64,000 bases of DNA from Propionicimonas sp020161015 (GCF_964266745.1 NZ_CAXWGX010000026.1:248001-312000), one strand, 5' to 3'. Shown: positions 15,066-22,840, counted from the stretch's first letter. Program-made: numbers and translations. Notes: generated by a model from the letters alone, not told the origin.

Positions 15066-15998
15066 TCAGCGGCGGGCGGCCCCGTCGACCGGTGACTCGA
15101 TCGGGTCCGGGGGCTCGAGAGGCTGGACGTCCATGCCCTCGGGCGGCTCGAGCGGGGTGACCTCGCCGGCGGGCTGCTCGAGCGGCCGGAACTCCACGGG
15201 GGCCGGCGGCTCCAGCGGGCGCACCTCGCGGGCGGCGGACGCAGCGTCCCGCTCGGCCTGTGCCGCCGCAGAGCGCAGGGCGACGGCGCGTGCGAAGTCG
15301 GCCTGGGTCGGCATGCCGTAGGCGCGCGCTGTGGTGTCGTGCATCTCGACGACGTAGCGGTGCAGCCGCTCCGAGAACTGGTGGGCGATCTCGCCGGGGG
15401 CCGCCCGCAGCGGGCGGCCGAAGACGACGTGCACGTGCGGGCGTCCCGGCACGGGGACGTTCGCGCCGTACGGCATCGCGGCGTAGGCGCCGACGAGGGC
15501 GATGGGCAGCACGGGCACGTTGCGGGAGATGCTCAGCGCGGCCGCGCCGGGGGTGAAGTTCGCCATCGCCCCGGTCCGCGAGCGGGTGCCCTCGGGGAAG
15601 ATCAGGATCGGCACGCCCTCGTTGACCAGCCGCGCGGCGAGGCCGCGGTGCCCGGTGCGGTTCGCGTGGCCCTGCCGCTGGACGGGGAACGAGTTGAAGA
15701 AGAGGGCGGTCGGCAGCGCCTTGTACCAGTTGCTGAAGAAGTAGTCGCCGGCGGTCGCCGCGGCCAGGTTCTTCGACAGCCGGCGCGGCAGGGCGCCGTA
15801 GATCAGCGGCGCGTCCAGGTGGCTGGAGTGGTTGGCGATGACCACGAACGGCGGCTTCAGCGCCTCCAGGTTGCGTACGCCGTGCTCGTGCACCGTGACC
15901 GCCGACCAGATGTACGGCTTCATGATCAGGTGCTGCGCGACGAACCGCGCCGTCCCCGGCGCGGCGGACGTGTACCTGTTCAGCTTCGGTTCACTCAC
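15066..15998 (-). CDS. Lysophospholipid (1-acylglycerol-3-phosphate) acyltransferase
   Basis: A PlsC-type acyltransferase of 310 aa, expected at the inner membrane in phospholipid synthesis. NHSSHLDA carries the catalytic H-x4-D, and FPEGTRSRTG binds the phosphate. The GTG at 15998 follows GGAGAGG. The C-terminal ~50 residues are unusual: four imperfect 10-11 residue repeats around PLEPP (RPLEPPAPVEF, RPLEQPAGEV, TPLEPPEGMDV, QPLEPPDPIES). They look like a flexible acidic, proline-rich tail. The enzyme core ends well before it. Acyl-chain specificity is unknown. Confidence 0.88.
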   Translation of the reverse strand: MSEPKLNRYTSAAPGTARFVAQHLIMKPYIWSAVTVHEHGVRNLEALKPPFVVIANHSSHLDAPLIYGALPRRLSKNLAAATAGDYFFSNWYKALPTALFFNSFPVQRQGHANRTGHRGLAARLVNEGVPILIFPEGTRSRTGAMANFTPGAAALSISRNVPVLPIALVGAYAAMPYGANVPVPGRPHVHVVFGRPLRAAPGEIAHQFSERLHRYVVEMHDTTARAYGMPTQADFARAVALRSAAAQAERDAASAAREVRPLEPPAPVEFRPLEQPAGEVTPLEPPEGMDVQPLEPPDPIESPVDGAARR

Positions 15999-16054
15999 CC
16001 GAATCCTCTCCAAGGGAACCTCGTCATTGTGACGCACGATGGGGCCGGGGGTCA

Positions 16055-16822
16055 CTACTGCCGGCTCCTGGTGAGAATCCGTGACGCCCGGCGCACAGCC
16101 GCCCTCGGCACCAGCCGGCTGAGCAGGAGCGCCGCCTTCCACCGCGTGGTGGGAACGGAGATCACCCGTCCCCGGGCGACGTCGGCGAGGGCTTCGCGGA
16201 CGCAGCGGTCGGCGTCCACCCACACCCGGTCGGGGATCGCCGCCGTGCGCATTCCGGCCCGTCCGTGGAATTCCGTGCGCACCCACCCCGGGCACAGCGC
16301 GGTCACCGTGACGCCGGTGCCGTGCAGTTCGTTCGCGAGGCCCTCGGAGTAGGCCTTCACCCACGCCTTGATCGCGGAGTAGTGGCCCTGTGCGATCCAC
16401 GCGGCCAGCGAGGACACGTTGACGATGCACCCGCGGCCACGGGAGCGCATCGCGCGTCCGGCCGCCCCGCCCAGGATGAGGACCGCCAGGCACATCACGT
16501 CGAGGGCGTTCTCGTGCTCGGCGACCTCCCGGTCGAGCAGCCCCGTGTGGAGGCCGAACCCGGCGTTGTTGACGAGCACCTCCACCGGGCGGGACGGGTC
16601 CTCCACCCGTTCGGCCACCCGCAGCACGTCCGCGCGGACCGAGAGGTCGGCCGGCAGCACCTCCACCCCCACCCCGTGGCGCGCCCTCAGCTCCGCTGCC
16701 GTCGCCGCGAGGCGTGTGGCGTCCCGGGCGACCAGCACCAGGTCGTCGCCGCGGGCGGCGAGCGCGCGGGCGAAGGCGGCCCCGATGCCAGAGGTCGCCC
16801 CGGTGATGAGTGCGGTGGGCAT
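16055..16822 (-). CDS. Short-chain dehydrogenase/reductase
   Basis: A classical SDR of 255 aa. TGATSGIGAAFA (7-18) is the TGxxxGxG cofactor loop, VLVNNAGFG the NNAG motif, and NVSSLAAWIAQGHYSAIK supplies the catalytic Ser, Tyr and Lys (YxxxK). The ARD after the second strand suggests NADP preference. The substrate cannot be inferred; the short C-terminal extension resembles acyl- or sterol-type SDRs only loosely. The ATG has TATGTT ending 6 bases upstream. It lies 56 bp before the acyltransferase on the same strand. Confidence 0.88.
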   Translation of the reverse strand: MPTALITGATSGIGAAFARALAARGDDLVLVARDATRLAATAAELRARHGVGVEVLPADLSVRADVLRVAERVEDPSRPVEVLVNNAGFGLHTGLLDREVAEHENALDVMCLAVLILGGAAGRAMRSRGRGCIVNVSSLAAWIAQGHYSAIKAWVKAYSEGLANELHGTGVTVTALCPGWVRTEFHGRAGMRTAAIPDRVWVDADRCVREALADVARGRVISVPTTRWKAALLLSRLVPRAAVRRASRILTRSRQ

Positions 16823-16828
16823 GCCGGG

Positions 16829-16834
16829 AACATA
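16829..16834 (-). promoter_or_regulatory. Leaderless -10 (TATGTT) of SDR gene
   Basis: TATGTT on the minus strand ends 6 bases before the SDR start codon, within the 22-bp gap after the upstream gene. Confidence 0.5.
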
Positions 16835-16844
16835 CCCCGATCGG

Positions 16845-17489
16845 CTACGCGCACAGCAGGTCCGCCCGCGTCGACAACCGGCGCAGGGCCCGCGAGCACC
16901 GCCACCGGACCAGCTCGGGGGTGGTGCCCAGCACCGCCGCTGCCTCCGCGCTCGTGCGGCCCGCGACGTACACCGTCCACAGCGTCCGGTGGGTCTGCTC
17001 GTCGATCAGCCCGAGGCGCAGGGCCTCACCGAGGGTGGCCGCCGCGTCCGGCCCGTCGGGCAGGACGCCGGCGGGGTCGAGGTCTCCCCAGGGGCGCGCG
17101 GGGAGCGGGCGAGGCAGTCGCCGGTGCACGGCCCAGGCGAGGTTCACCGCGATCGCCCGTGGACGCCGCTCGAGCGGGTACTCCGCGATCGCCAACCAGA
17201 GCTCGGACAGGCCCTCGGGAAGCGTTCCTGGACGTCGCGAGCACAGGAGTACGACCTTGCCGAGCAGGGCCTGGAACACCACCCGGTGCGCCCGCGGGTC
17301 GCCGGCCGCCGCCAGCCGGAGCAGGGCGCCGAGGACCTCGTCGGGCCGGTCGCGGACGAGGGCGAGCACGTCCGCCAGGTCCCGGGCGCCGGTGAGCGCC
17401 GGCTCGCGGGCCGCCCACGACGTCGCGGCCTCTGCGCGTATCGCGCGCCACTCCTCGTTCAGTGCCGCCAGCACCTGCCGTCCGCTCAT
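16845..17489 (-). CDS. Sigma-70-region-4-like HTH protein
   Basis: A 214-aa protein whose C-terminal ~60 residues (LIDEQTHRTLWTVYVAGRTSAEAAAVLG, then TTPELVRWRCSRALRRL) look like sigma region 4: a helix-turn-helix following a hydrophobic helix. The N-terminal two thirds is Ala/Leu/Arg-rich and does not show a clear region 2 with promoter-melting aromatics, so it may not be a working sigma factor. The ATG at 17489 was preferred to a TTG 54 bp upstream because the extra residues come from a direct repeat (CGGGCAACACC twice). Role unknown; DNA-binding regulation is inferred. Confidence 0.6.
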   Translation of the reverse strand: MSGRQVLAALNEEWRAIRAEAATSWAAREPALTGARDLADVLALVRDRPDEVLGALLRLAAAGDPRAHRVVFQALLGKVVLLCSRRPGTLPEGLSELWLAIAEYPLERRPRAIAVNLAWAVHRRLPRPLPARPWGDLDPAGVLPDGPDAAATLGEALRLGLIDEQTHRTLWTVYVAGRTSAEAAAVLGTTPELVRWRCSRALRRLSTRADLLCA

Positions 17490-17691
17490 CGGGGCAGCCT
17501 GCCGGGCGGGTGTTGCCCGGGGTGTTGCCCGGGAGGGGTGCAACGTTGTCGGCTCCGCACGCGCGGATGTGCACGTTCGCTAACGATTGGGTGACAACGG
17601 CCGTGGAGGCTGTTTGAAACGTTCGATCGGCCTTATCATGAGAACGTACTCATTCGGGGCCGGCGGCCCGATCTCCGCCATTCATGATCGC

Positions 17692-17726
17692 CCAGGGGGA
17701 CGCTCGGATATCCAGCGGCCCCCTGG
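17692..17726. terminator. 35-bp inverted repeat in a 285-bp gap
   Basis: CCAGGGGG (17692-17699) pairs with CCCCCTGG (17719-17726). Inside, CGCT pairs with AGCG around GGATATCC. It lies about 50 bp downstream of the stop at 17775 and may terminate that gene. The symmetric GGATATCC centre would also suit a protein-binding site. The rest of the gap (17490-17691) shows no gene or repeat that I recognise. Confidence 0.45.
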
Positions 17727-17774
17727 TGCCATTCCGGGGCCCGCGACGGCCGTCCCGGGGTGCGGAACCGCTGC

Positions 17775-18185
17775 TCAGCCCCGCGTGTAGTGGGCGAACG
17801 CCCGCTCGAGGAACTCGTCCAGGTCGCCGGTCTCCCCGTCCCGCCCTCCGCGCCCGATCACGAGGGTGGGCGGGATGGGGGACGGCGTCACGCCCGTGAA
17901 GCGTGCGAAGGTCGAGCCGGCGGTCACCAGCTGGAAGTAGCGGCCGTCGGGCGCCACCGCGAGGGTACGCGCGCGGTTGAGGTACCAGCCCACCAGGCCG
18001 GTCTTCACCCGCTGGCCGCTCAGCAGCGTTGCCTGGAGCGGCTCGGGTGTCGCGCCGGCCTCCGCCAGCCGGCGCAGGAACCCGTCCAGCTTCACCTGGG
18101 CCGCCAGCGCCTCTGCGTTGGCCTGCGCCTGCGCCAGCTCGTGCCTGCGGCGCGCGTCCGCCTGTCGTCGGCTCTCGTCCGCCAT
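17775..18185 (-). CDS. Conserved hypothetical protein
   Basis: A 136-aa soluble protein, not recognised. Residues 1-45 form a charged Ala/Gln/Arg-rich helix (ADESRRQADARRRHELAQAQ), likely coiled coil. The rest looks like a small alpha/beta domain with KTGLVGWYLNRARTLAVAPDG then RYFQLV, and ends with a Gly-rich turn and an acidic helix. No catalytic or metal motif is evident. The ATG has TAGCCT ending 6 bases upstream, so it is probably a leaderless, independently transcribed gene. It is divergent from the LCP-like gene. Confidence 0.7.
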   Translation of the reverse strand: MADESRRQADARRRHELAQAQANAEALAAQVKLDGFLRRLAEAGATPEPLQATLLSGQRVKTGLVGWYLNRARTLAVAPDGRYFQLVTAGSTFARFTGVTPSPIPPTLVIGRGGRDGETGDLDEFLERAFAHYTRG

Positions 18186-18191
18186 CTGCTC

Positions 18192-18197
18192 AGGCTA
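18192..18197 (-). promoter_or_regulatory. Leaderless -10 (TAGCCT) of hypothetical gene
   Basis: TAGCCT on the minus strand ends 6 bases before the ATG at 18185. Confidence 0.5.
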
Positions 18198-18259
18198 GTA
18201 CGGCCACGGGCGGTTGCCCGGGGCTCCTAGGCTGGGACCCGCCGAGTGAGGGGGTGTGG

Positions 18260-19330
18260 ATGGATCCGATGACCGACAACGGGACGACCGGGCGTCGTCT
18301 CGTCGAGCGGTTGGCCATCGGCGTCCTCATCGGCGTGGTGGCGATCTCCGTGGGTGGCGCGGCCCTGCTGGCCGTCTACCTGAACCGCATCGGTGACGCC
18401 GCGGACGGCCTGGATCGCGCGGAGGCGCTGGGCGCCTACCCCGGGCGGCCCGAACCCGTGGTCGTGGACGGCATGAACGCGGTGAACTACCTGCTGATGG
18501 CCCGCGACTCCGCCGGTGAGCTGGAGGCGGTGCTGATCGCGCACCTGTCCGCGTCGCGCCGCGACCTGACCCTGGTGGCGCTGCCCGTCGACCTGCTTCC
18601 CGGCACGTCCCAGACCCTCGCCGCGAGCTACGCGGTCGACCCGCTGCGCACGGCGAAGGACGTGGAGCAGCTGACCGGCGCTCGGATGGACCACCAGGTG
18701 CACCTCGGGCTGGACGGCTTCGCCGGCGTGGTCGACATCCTCGGCGGCGTCGACCTCGGCGGCGGGCGTCTCGACGGGGCCCAGGTGCGCGAGCGCATCG
18801 ACGCCGCCCCCGACGACCTGACCCGCTCGGCCTGGACGGCGGACCTGCTGCGCGCGACCCTGGCGCGGGCCAGCATGGGTGTCGCGATCACCGACCCCAA
18901 CCGGTTCGACAAGGTGATGGACACCCTGACGCCCTGCCTCACGGTCGACGCCGGACTGACCGGCGACGAGGTGCGCCTGACGATGGTGGAGTCGCGGGTG
19001 AAGGCCAGCGAGGTGCTCACCTGGCCGCTGGCGACCGTTCCCGGCAGCCTCGGCGAAGTGGCCGACCCGGTGGCACTCGCACGCCTGCGCGCGGCGCTGG
19101 CCACCGACACGTTCCCTCCGGACGGCGGGCCGGAGGTCGTCCCGGCGACCGTGACGTCGACCCCGCACACCTCGGTGGCCGGCTCCACGACGCCGATGGG
19201 ACCGGCGAGCCCGGTGCCGGCGTCCACCAGCGCACCCGCCCCGGGCGGGACGTCCTCACCGGGGGCGGGCAGCTCGCCGACCAGCGTGGCCGACGGGCGT
19301 CCGACCGCCACCTCGACGGCGGGCCGCTAG
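18260..19330 (+). CDS. LytR-CpsA-Psr (LCP)-like membrane-anchored protein, divergent
   Basis: A 356-aa protein with one N-terminal membrane helix (about 17-40), an extracellular LCP-like domain (about 65-270) and a Pro/Ser/Thr tail of ~70 residues. LCP enzymes transfer lipid-linked glycopolymers to peptidoglycan. The fold landmarks are present: NYLLMARDSAG for the usual NILLLGSDSR, then RRDLTLVALPVDLLPG for SIPRD, and LGLDGFAGVVDILGGVDL. The expected R-S-D-T segment and the SIPRD Arg are missing, so pyrophosphate binding is doubtful and a non-catalytic role is possible. A TAGGCT (18228-18233) and a GAGGGGG before the ATG suggest a short leader. Confidence 0.75.
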   Translation: MDPMTDNGTTGRRLVERLAIGVLIGVVAISVGGAALLAVYLNRIGDAADGLDRAEALGAYPGRPEPVVVDGMNAVNYLLMARDSAGELEAVLIAHLSASRRDLTLVALPVDLLPGTSQTLAASYAVDPLRTAKDVEQLTGARMDHQVHLGLDGFAGVVDILGGVDLGGGRLDGAQVRERIDAAPDDLTRSAWTADLLRATLARASMGVAITDPNRFDKVMDTLTPCLTVDAGLTGDEVRLTMVESRVKASEVLTWPLATVPGSLGEVADPVALARLRAALATDTFPPDGGPEVVPATVTSTPHTSVAGSTTPMGPASPVPASTSAPAPGGTSSPGAGSSPTSVADGRPTATSTAGR

Positions 19331-19333
19331 CGG

Positions 19334-19339
19334 TACGCT
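19334..19339 (+). promoter_or_regulatory. Leaderless -10 (TACGCT) of small DLW-39-like gene
   Basis: TACGCT ends 6 bases before the GTG at 19346. Confidence 0.5.
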
Positions 19340-19345
19340 CGCCCC

Positions 19346-19471
19346 GTGCGCACCCTGATCTCCTGCACCCTCGTCGCTGCCGGCGTCACCGCGCTGGCGT
19401 GGTGGTACTGGAAGGACTCCACGCGCGCCAGCGCGGAGGCCTGGGCCGCCGGGACGGACCGCGTCCGCTGA
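19346..19471 (+). CDS. DLW-39-like small membrane protein
   Basis: A 41-aa protein: one hydrophobic helix (residues 4-22), WYWKDST, then the acidic/aromatic end AEAWAAGTDRVR. The end resembles the DLWAEATD tail of the actinobacterial DLW-39 family (about 39 aa, function unknown). The GTG start is supported by a leaderless -10 and continuous coding to TGA at 19469-19471. The downstream gap to the converging gene is only 28 bp. Confidence 0.6.
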   Translation: MRTLISCTLVAAGVTALAWWYWKDSTRASAEAWAAGTDRVR

Positions 19472-19499
19472 GGCGGCGTCACCGGCCCGGCCGGAAGGT

Positions 19500-19916
19500 T
19501 CAGTCCAGGTAGTCGTCGTCCGGGCCGGAGGACTCCTGCTCGAGGACGCGGCGCAGCGCCTCGCCCACCGCCACCGCGTGGTCGGACGGGTCGTGCATGA
19601 CGTTCAGGCGATCGTGCAGCCCGGGGTCCGCGGACGCTGCCCAGGCGAGAAGGTCGAACACCTCGAACTCCGCCTCGACGGGGTCGCCGTGCCGGTCGAA
19701 CTTCAGCCAGAGGTCGAGGCAGGCCGGCGGCCACCCGTCCCCGTAGGACTCCTCGATGCCCAGGCCGGGGTACGCGCGGACGAAGGACTCCGGGTCCGCC
19801 TCGAACAGCACCGCGGTGACGTCGTCGTCCTCGCTGGTGGTGACCGAGTTGAACTCCAGGCCGAAGGGTGCGAGCTCGTCGGTGAGGGCGTCGATGTAGC
19901 CGTCCGGGATCTCCAT
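19500..19916 (-). CDS. Conserved hypothetical acidic protein
   Basis: A 138-aa strongly acidic, soluble protein, not recognised. It reads as alternating strands and helices (ELAPFGLEFNSVTTSEDDDV, then LWLKFDRHGDPVEAEFEVFDL) and ends in an acidic DDDYLD. It has no cysteines that could bind metal as a cluster and no signal peptide. The ATG has TAGCGT ending 6 bases upstream, so it is a leaderless single gene. It is divergent from the PAP2 pair across a family A repeat. Confidence 0.65.
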   Translation of the reverse strand: MEIPDGYIDALTDELAPFGLEFNSVTTSEDDDVTAVLFEADPESFVRAYPGLGIEESYGDGWPPACLDLWLKFDRHGDPVEAEFEVFDLLAWAASADPGLHDRLNVMHDPSDHAVAVGEALRRVLEQESSGPDDDYLD

Positions 19917-19922
19917 GGACCC

Positions 19923-19928
19923 ACGCTA
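19923..19928 (-). promoter_or_regulatory. Leaderless -10 (TAGCGT) of acidic hypothetical gene
   Basis: TAGCGT on the minus strand ends 6 bases before the ATG at 19916. Confidence 0.55.
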
Positions 19929-19947
19929 GTCCACGCCCGCCCCCCGC

Positions 19948-20015
19948 CGAGGGCCAGCCTTGTCGTCCAGGGCCACGACACCGGGGCCGGCCCTCGGCCA
20001 CAAGGCTGGCCCTCG
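19948..20015. repeat. 68-bp nested palindrome, family A copy 2
   Basis: Outer arms CGAGGGCCAGCCTTG (19948-19962) and CAAGGCTGGCCCTCG (20001-20015) pair perfectly. The inner stem is slightly degraded (CCAGGGCC with GGCCCTCGG). This copy sits between two divergent genes, so it is not a terminator of either. Confidence 0.9.
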
Positions 20016-20089
20016 GCGAGGGGGGACGGCATGAGGTGGCGGCGGACGGGGTAGTGGTCGTCCGTGAGGGACGAGGGGGCACAGCGCGC

Positions 20090-20974
20090 ATGACGTCGCT
20101 GGAGGGACCGGTCGCGAGGGCGGTGCGCCGGATCCGCGACTACGTCGGCACCAACGCCGCCCTGCTGGCCACCGCCGCCATCGGTGCGGCGTTGTTCGCC
20201 GGCCTGATCATGCTGAGCGCGGATGTCTACGAGGCCGTGGCGGACGCCGACGGCGTCAGCCTCCTCGACCAGCCCGCCCTGGACCTCGCCCTCTCGCTGC
20301 GCACCCCCGCAGGAGAGCGGGCCGTGACCGGCTTCACCAATCTCGGCGACACCCCCTCGATGGTGTTCATCACGCTCACCGTCGCCGCGGCCCTCTACGC
20401 GCACTGGCGACGCCGCTCGATCCTCCTGCTGGTCGGCGTCGCGGCGAGCGGTTCCCTGGTCTTCACGGCCGTGGGCAAGACGCTCGTCGGACGCACGCGG
20501 CCGCCGTTCTCGTCCGCGGTGCCCCCCTACGAGCACGCGCCCTCCTTCCCGTCCGGCCACACCCTCAACGGCACCGTGATCGCGCTCACGTTCGCCTACC
20601 TCGCGTGGTGGCTGGCCAAGGTCTTCTGGGTGCACGTGCTCGCCCCGGTCGTCGGCGCGCTCTGGGCGATCGCGATGGGCCTGAGCCGCGTGTACCTGGG
20701 CCATCACTGGCTCACCGACGTGATGTTCGGCTGGGCGTTCGGGCTCGCCTGGCTCGCGCTGCTCATCACCGTCCACCGGGTGCTGCTGCGGCTCGACCGG
20801 CGCGACCGGGTCGTCGCGGAACACGGGGGTGTGCCCGCCCGGGCGCCGTCGAAGGTCCTCGAGCCGGGAGCCCCGGAGGAGACGCCGGCCGCCGCCCGGC
20901 GGTCCGGGACGGCGGGTTCCCCACGCCGGACGGCACCACCACAGGACCGCCCCGAGCGGGAGGAGAAGCCATGA
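20090..20974 (+). CDS. PAP2-family membrane phosphatase
   Basis: A protein of 294 aa with about six membrane helices. The three phosphatase signatures are present: KTLVGRTRPP (K-x6-RP), PSFPSGHTLNG (PSGH) and SRVYLGHHWLTD (SR-x5-H-x3-D). Such enzymes remove phosphate from undecaprenyl pyrophosphate or phosphatidic/phosphatidylglycerol phosphate on the outer face. The cytoplasmic tail of about 50 residues is Pro/Arg/Glu-rich. It overlaps a second PAP2 gene by 4 bp. The ATG follows a GAGGG-type site. Exact substrate unknown. Confidence 0.88.
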   Translation: MTSLEGPVARAVRRIRDYVGTNAALLATAAIGAALFAGLIMLSADVYEAVADADGVSLLDQPALDLALSLRTPAGERAVTGFTNLGDTPSMVFITLTVAAALYAHWRRRSILLLVGVAASGSLVFTAVGKTLVGRTRPPFSSAVPPYEHAPSFPSGHTLNGTVIALTFAYLAWWLAKVFWVHVLAPVVGALWAIAMGLSRVYLGHHWLTDVMFGWAFGLAWLALLITVHRVLLRLDRRDRVVAEHGGVPARAPSKVLEPGAPEETPAAARRSGTAGSPRRTAPPQDRPEREEKP

Positions 20975-21720
20975 CCGCACTGGTTCGTCACCGCACCGGC
21001 ACGCGGGTGCCCTCTGTCGGCGACGTCGTCCGGGACCTGGCCGTGCGCGCGGCCCCCCCGGCGCTCGCGCTGCTGGGGCTCGGCCTGGTGGTCGGCTACG
21101 TCGTCGTCCCCCCGCTGTCGGTGTGGACGGGGGAGGACCGGCTCAGCAGCCTCCTGCAGGCGGGCCGGACGCCGTTCCTCGACGGGTTGGCGCTCGCGGC
21201 GTCGACGATCGGAGGCGTGACCGGCAACGCGGTGATCTGTGTGGTGTCGATGCTGGTCGTGTGGGTGATCTCACGTCAGTGGTGGCTGGTGACGCTCCCT
21301 CTGGTCGCGCTCAACCTGCACATCTTCGTCCACATCGTCACCTCGACCCTCGTCTCCAGGGACCGCCCGGCCGTCGCGCACCTCGACGTCGGACAGCCGA
21401 CGGCGAGCTTCCCCAGCGGTCACATGGGCGCGACGACAGCGCAGTTGCTGGTGATGGCCCTCTTCCTCCGGTGCGTGCTGAGGAGCCTCGCCGCCCGCCT
21501 GGCCGTCGTCGCCACCTTCGCGGTCTACCTGCTGGTGCTGGGCTGGTCGCGGGTCTACCTCGGCATGCACCACCCGACGGACGTCGTGTGGGGAGTGGTC
21601 AACGGGGTGGCCTGCGGGCTCATCGCGTGGTGGTACCTGCGCTCGGGCTCCCCGCAACGACAGGGTGGGGCGGAGACCTCCGGACGCGCGGTCACGTCCG
21701 TGCCCGACGGGCGCGGCTGA
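20971..21720 (+). CDS. PAP2-family membrane phosphatase (second of pair)
   Basis: A protein of 249 aa with six predicted helices and the PAP2 core SRDRPAVAHL (a shifted K/R-x-RP block, with Ser where Lys is usual), ASFPSGHMGAT (PSGH) and WSRVYLGMHHPTDV (SR-x5-H-x3-D). It is translationally coupled (ATGA) to the previous PAP2 gene but is not a close copy: the sequences agree mainly at motifs. The two may share one lipid phosphate pathway or form a heteromer. Its 3' end overlaps the converging DUF1206 gene by 29 bp. Confidence 0.86.
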   Translation: MTALVRHRTGTRVPSVGDVVRDLAVRAAPPALALLGLGLVVGYVVVPPLSVWTGEDRLSSLLQAGRTPFLDGLALAASTIGGVTGNAVICVVSMLVVWVISRQWWLVTLPLVALNLHIFVHIVTSTLVSRDRPAVAHLDVGQPTASFPSGHMGATTAQLLVMALFLRCVLRSLAARLAVVATFAVYLLVLGWSRVYLGMHHPTDVVWGVVNGVACGLIAWWYLRSGSPQRQGGAETSGRAVTSVPDGRG

Positions 21721-22507
21721 AGGAGTACAGGCCGAAGGCGGCGAAGCCGGCGGCGACGAGAAGGACGATCACCGGCCCCCAGGGCAGGGCGACCATGTCG
21801 CGGAGCGCTCCGTCCAGGCCCCGCGACCTCGACGGGTGGTGCGTCACACCGGCGGCGACGACGCCGACCCCGATCGCGATGAAGGCGATCCCGCGGGCGA
21901 TGTAGCCGACCTTGCCCGCGACGACGGTCAGGCGGCTGGGAGCGCCGGCCAGGTCCTCGCGGAACTTCTCCGTCCACCCCTTGTGGAGGTGGTAGGCGCC
22001 GACGCCGGCGACGGCGACGCCGGCCAGGACCACGAGCGCCTGGCCGAACGGCAGGTCCATCAGCGCGGCGGTGGCGCCCCCGGCCTGGTTCGCTCCGGAG
22101 GAGCCGGAGCCCGTCAGGAACGAGACGGCGCCGGAGGCCAGGGCAAGGTAGACCACGGCCTTGGCAGCGGCCTTGGCCCTGTCACCGGCCCCGGGACCGC
22201 GGACACACTCCCCGACCTGCCAGAGGGCGAGGAGGGCGAAGGCGACGACGATCGCGACCAGGACGATCTTGCCGAAGGGCGTCCCGGCGATGACGGCCAT
22301 CGCTCCGGACGGGTCGGCGTTCGCGTCGTGCCGCCCGAGCGCGACCCCCACGCCGAGCCAGGCGATCAGCAGGTGGAGGATGCCGTTCACGGCGTAGCCG
22401 GCGCGCGCGCCCAGGTCCACCACGCGGTTGTCCGTCGCGCTCCGTGCGACGTCGGACAGCCCGTCCGCGACCCCTCCGGCTCCCGATGACTGCTGCGATG
22501 TTGCCAC
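21692..22507 (-). CDS. DUF1206-domain membrane protein
   Basis: A 271-aa membrane protein with six helices arranged as three related two-helix units (GYAVNGILHLLIAWLGV; VYLALASGAVSFL...; GYIARGIAFIAIGVGV). This triplication is the DUF1206 architecture. Function unknown; family members in other actinobacteria and cyanobacteria often belong to stress regulons. The GTG follows GGAGGGG. A SigB-like GGTTC-N17-GGGTA lies 33-59 bp upstream. The 3' end overlaps the PAP2 gene on the other strand by 29 bp. Confidence 0.88.
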   Translation of the reverse strand: MATSQQSSGAGGVADGLSDVARSATDNRVVDLGARAGYAVNGILHLLIAWLGVGVALGRHDANADPSGAMAVIAGTPFGKIVLVAIVVAFALLALWQVGECVRGPGAGDRAKAAAKAVVYLALASGAVSFLTGSGSSGANQAGGATAALMDLPFGQALVVLAGVAVAGVGAYHLHKGWTEKFREDLAGAPSRLTVVAGKVGYIARGIAFIAIGVGVVAAGVTHHPSRSRGLDGALRDMVALPWGPVIVLLVAAGFAAFGLYSFSRARRART

Positions 22508-22539
22508 GATGCCCCTCCATCTCCTCGGCGATGGAGTAG

Positions 22540-22566
22540 TACCCCCGCGGACGGCTCGTCCGAACC
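22540..22566 (-). promoter_or_regulatory. SigB-like promoter of the DUF1206 gene
   Basis: Minus-strand GGTTC (22566-22562), 17 bases, GGGTA (22544-22540). One base departs from the GGTTT -35. The predicted start of transcription is about 25 bases before the GTG. Confidence 0.55.
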
Positions 22567-22671
22567 TGCCCGCGTGAGCTCACGGACGTCGCACGTGCCG
22601 GCGTGGGCGGGCGGGGACCCCGGGGCGGCTGGACGGACGCTGGCGCGCCGGGGACGGATCGTCGCACTGCT

Positions 22672-22685
22672 CCCCTGACAAGGGG
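22672..22685 (-). terminator. Hairpin downstream of tRNA-Ala
   Basis: AGGGG/CCCCT stem with a 4-base loop, 7 bp past the tRNA 3' end. A near copy (GCCCTTGTCAGGGGGC, 22841-22856) stands in opposite orientation on the other side of the tRNA. Confidence 0.45.
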
Positions 22686-22692
22686 CGACGGG

Positions 22693-22765
22693 TGGAGCAT
22701 AGGGGACTCGAACCCCTGACCCCCTGCTTGCAAAGCAGGTGCTCTACCAACTGAGCTAATGCCCC
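22693..22765 (-). tRNA. tRNA-Ala, anticodon UGC
   Basis: A 73-nt cloverleaf on the minus strand. The acceptor GGGGCAT pairs with ATGCTCC with one G-U. The D arm is AGCTCAGTTGGTAGAGC. The anticodon arm is CCTGCTTTGCAAGCAGG with loop TTTGCAA (anticodon TGC). The T arm is built on GGTTCGAGTCC. The discriminator is A, and CCA is not fully encoded. No integrase or attachment duplication is seen. Confidence 0.96.
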
Positions 22766-22840
22766 GCGCGGCGCCCATTCTCGCATCCGGATCGGGCCCT
22801 TCCCAAACCGTGGGGCGCCCGCCGGCAGGAACCGGCATCC

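Noticed and set aside
17587..17790. Short plus-strand open frame in the 17.5-17.8 kb gap
   Set aside because: No ribosome site, no promoter at a useful distance, composition unlike neighbours, and it crosses the palindrome at 17692.
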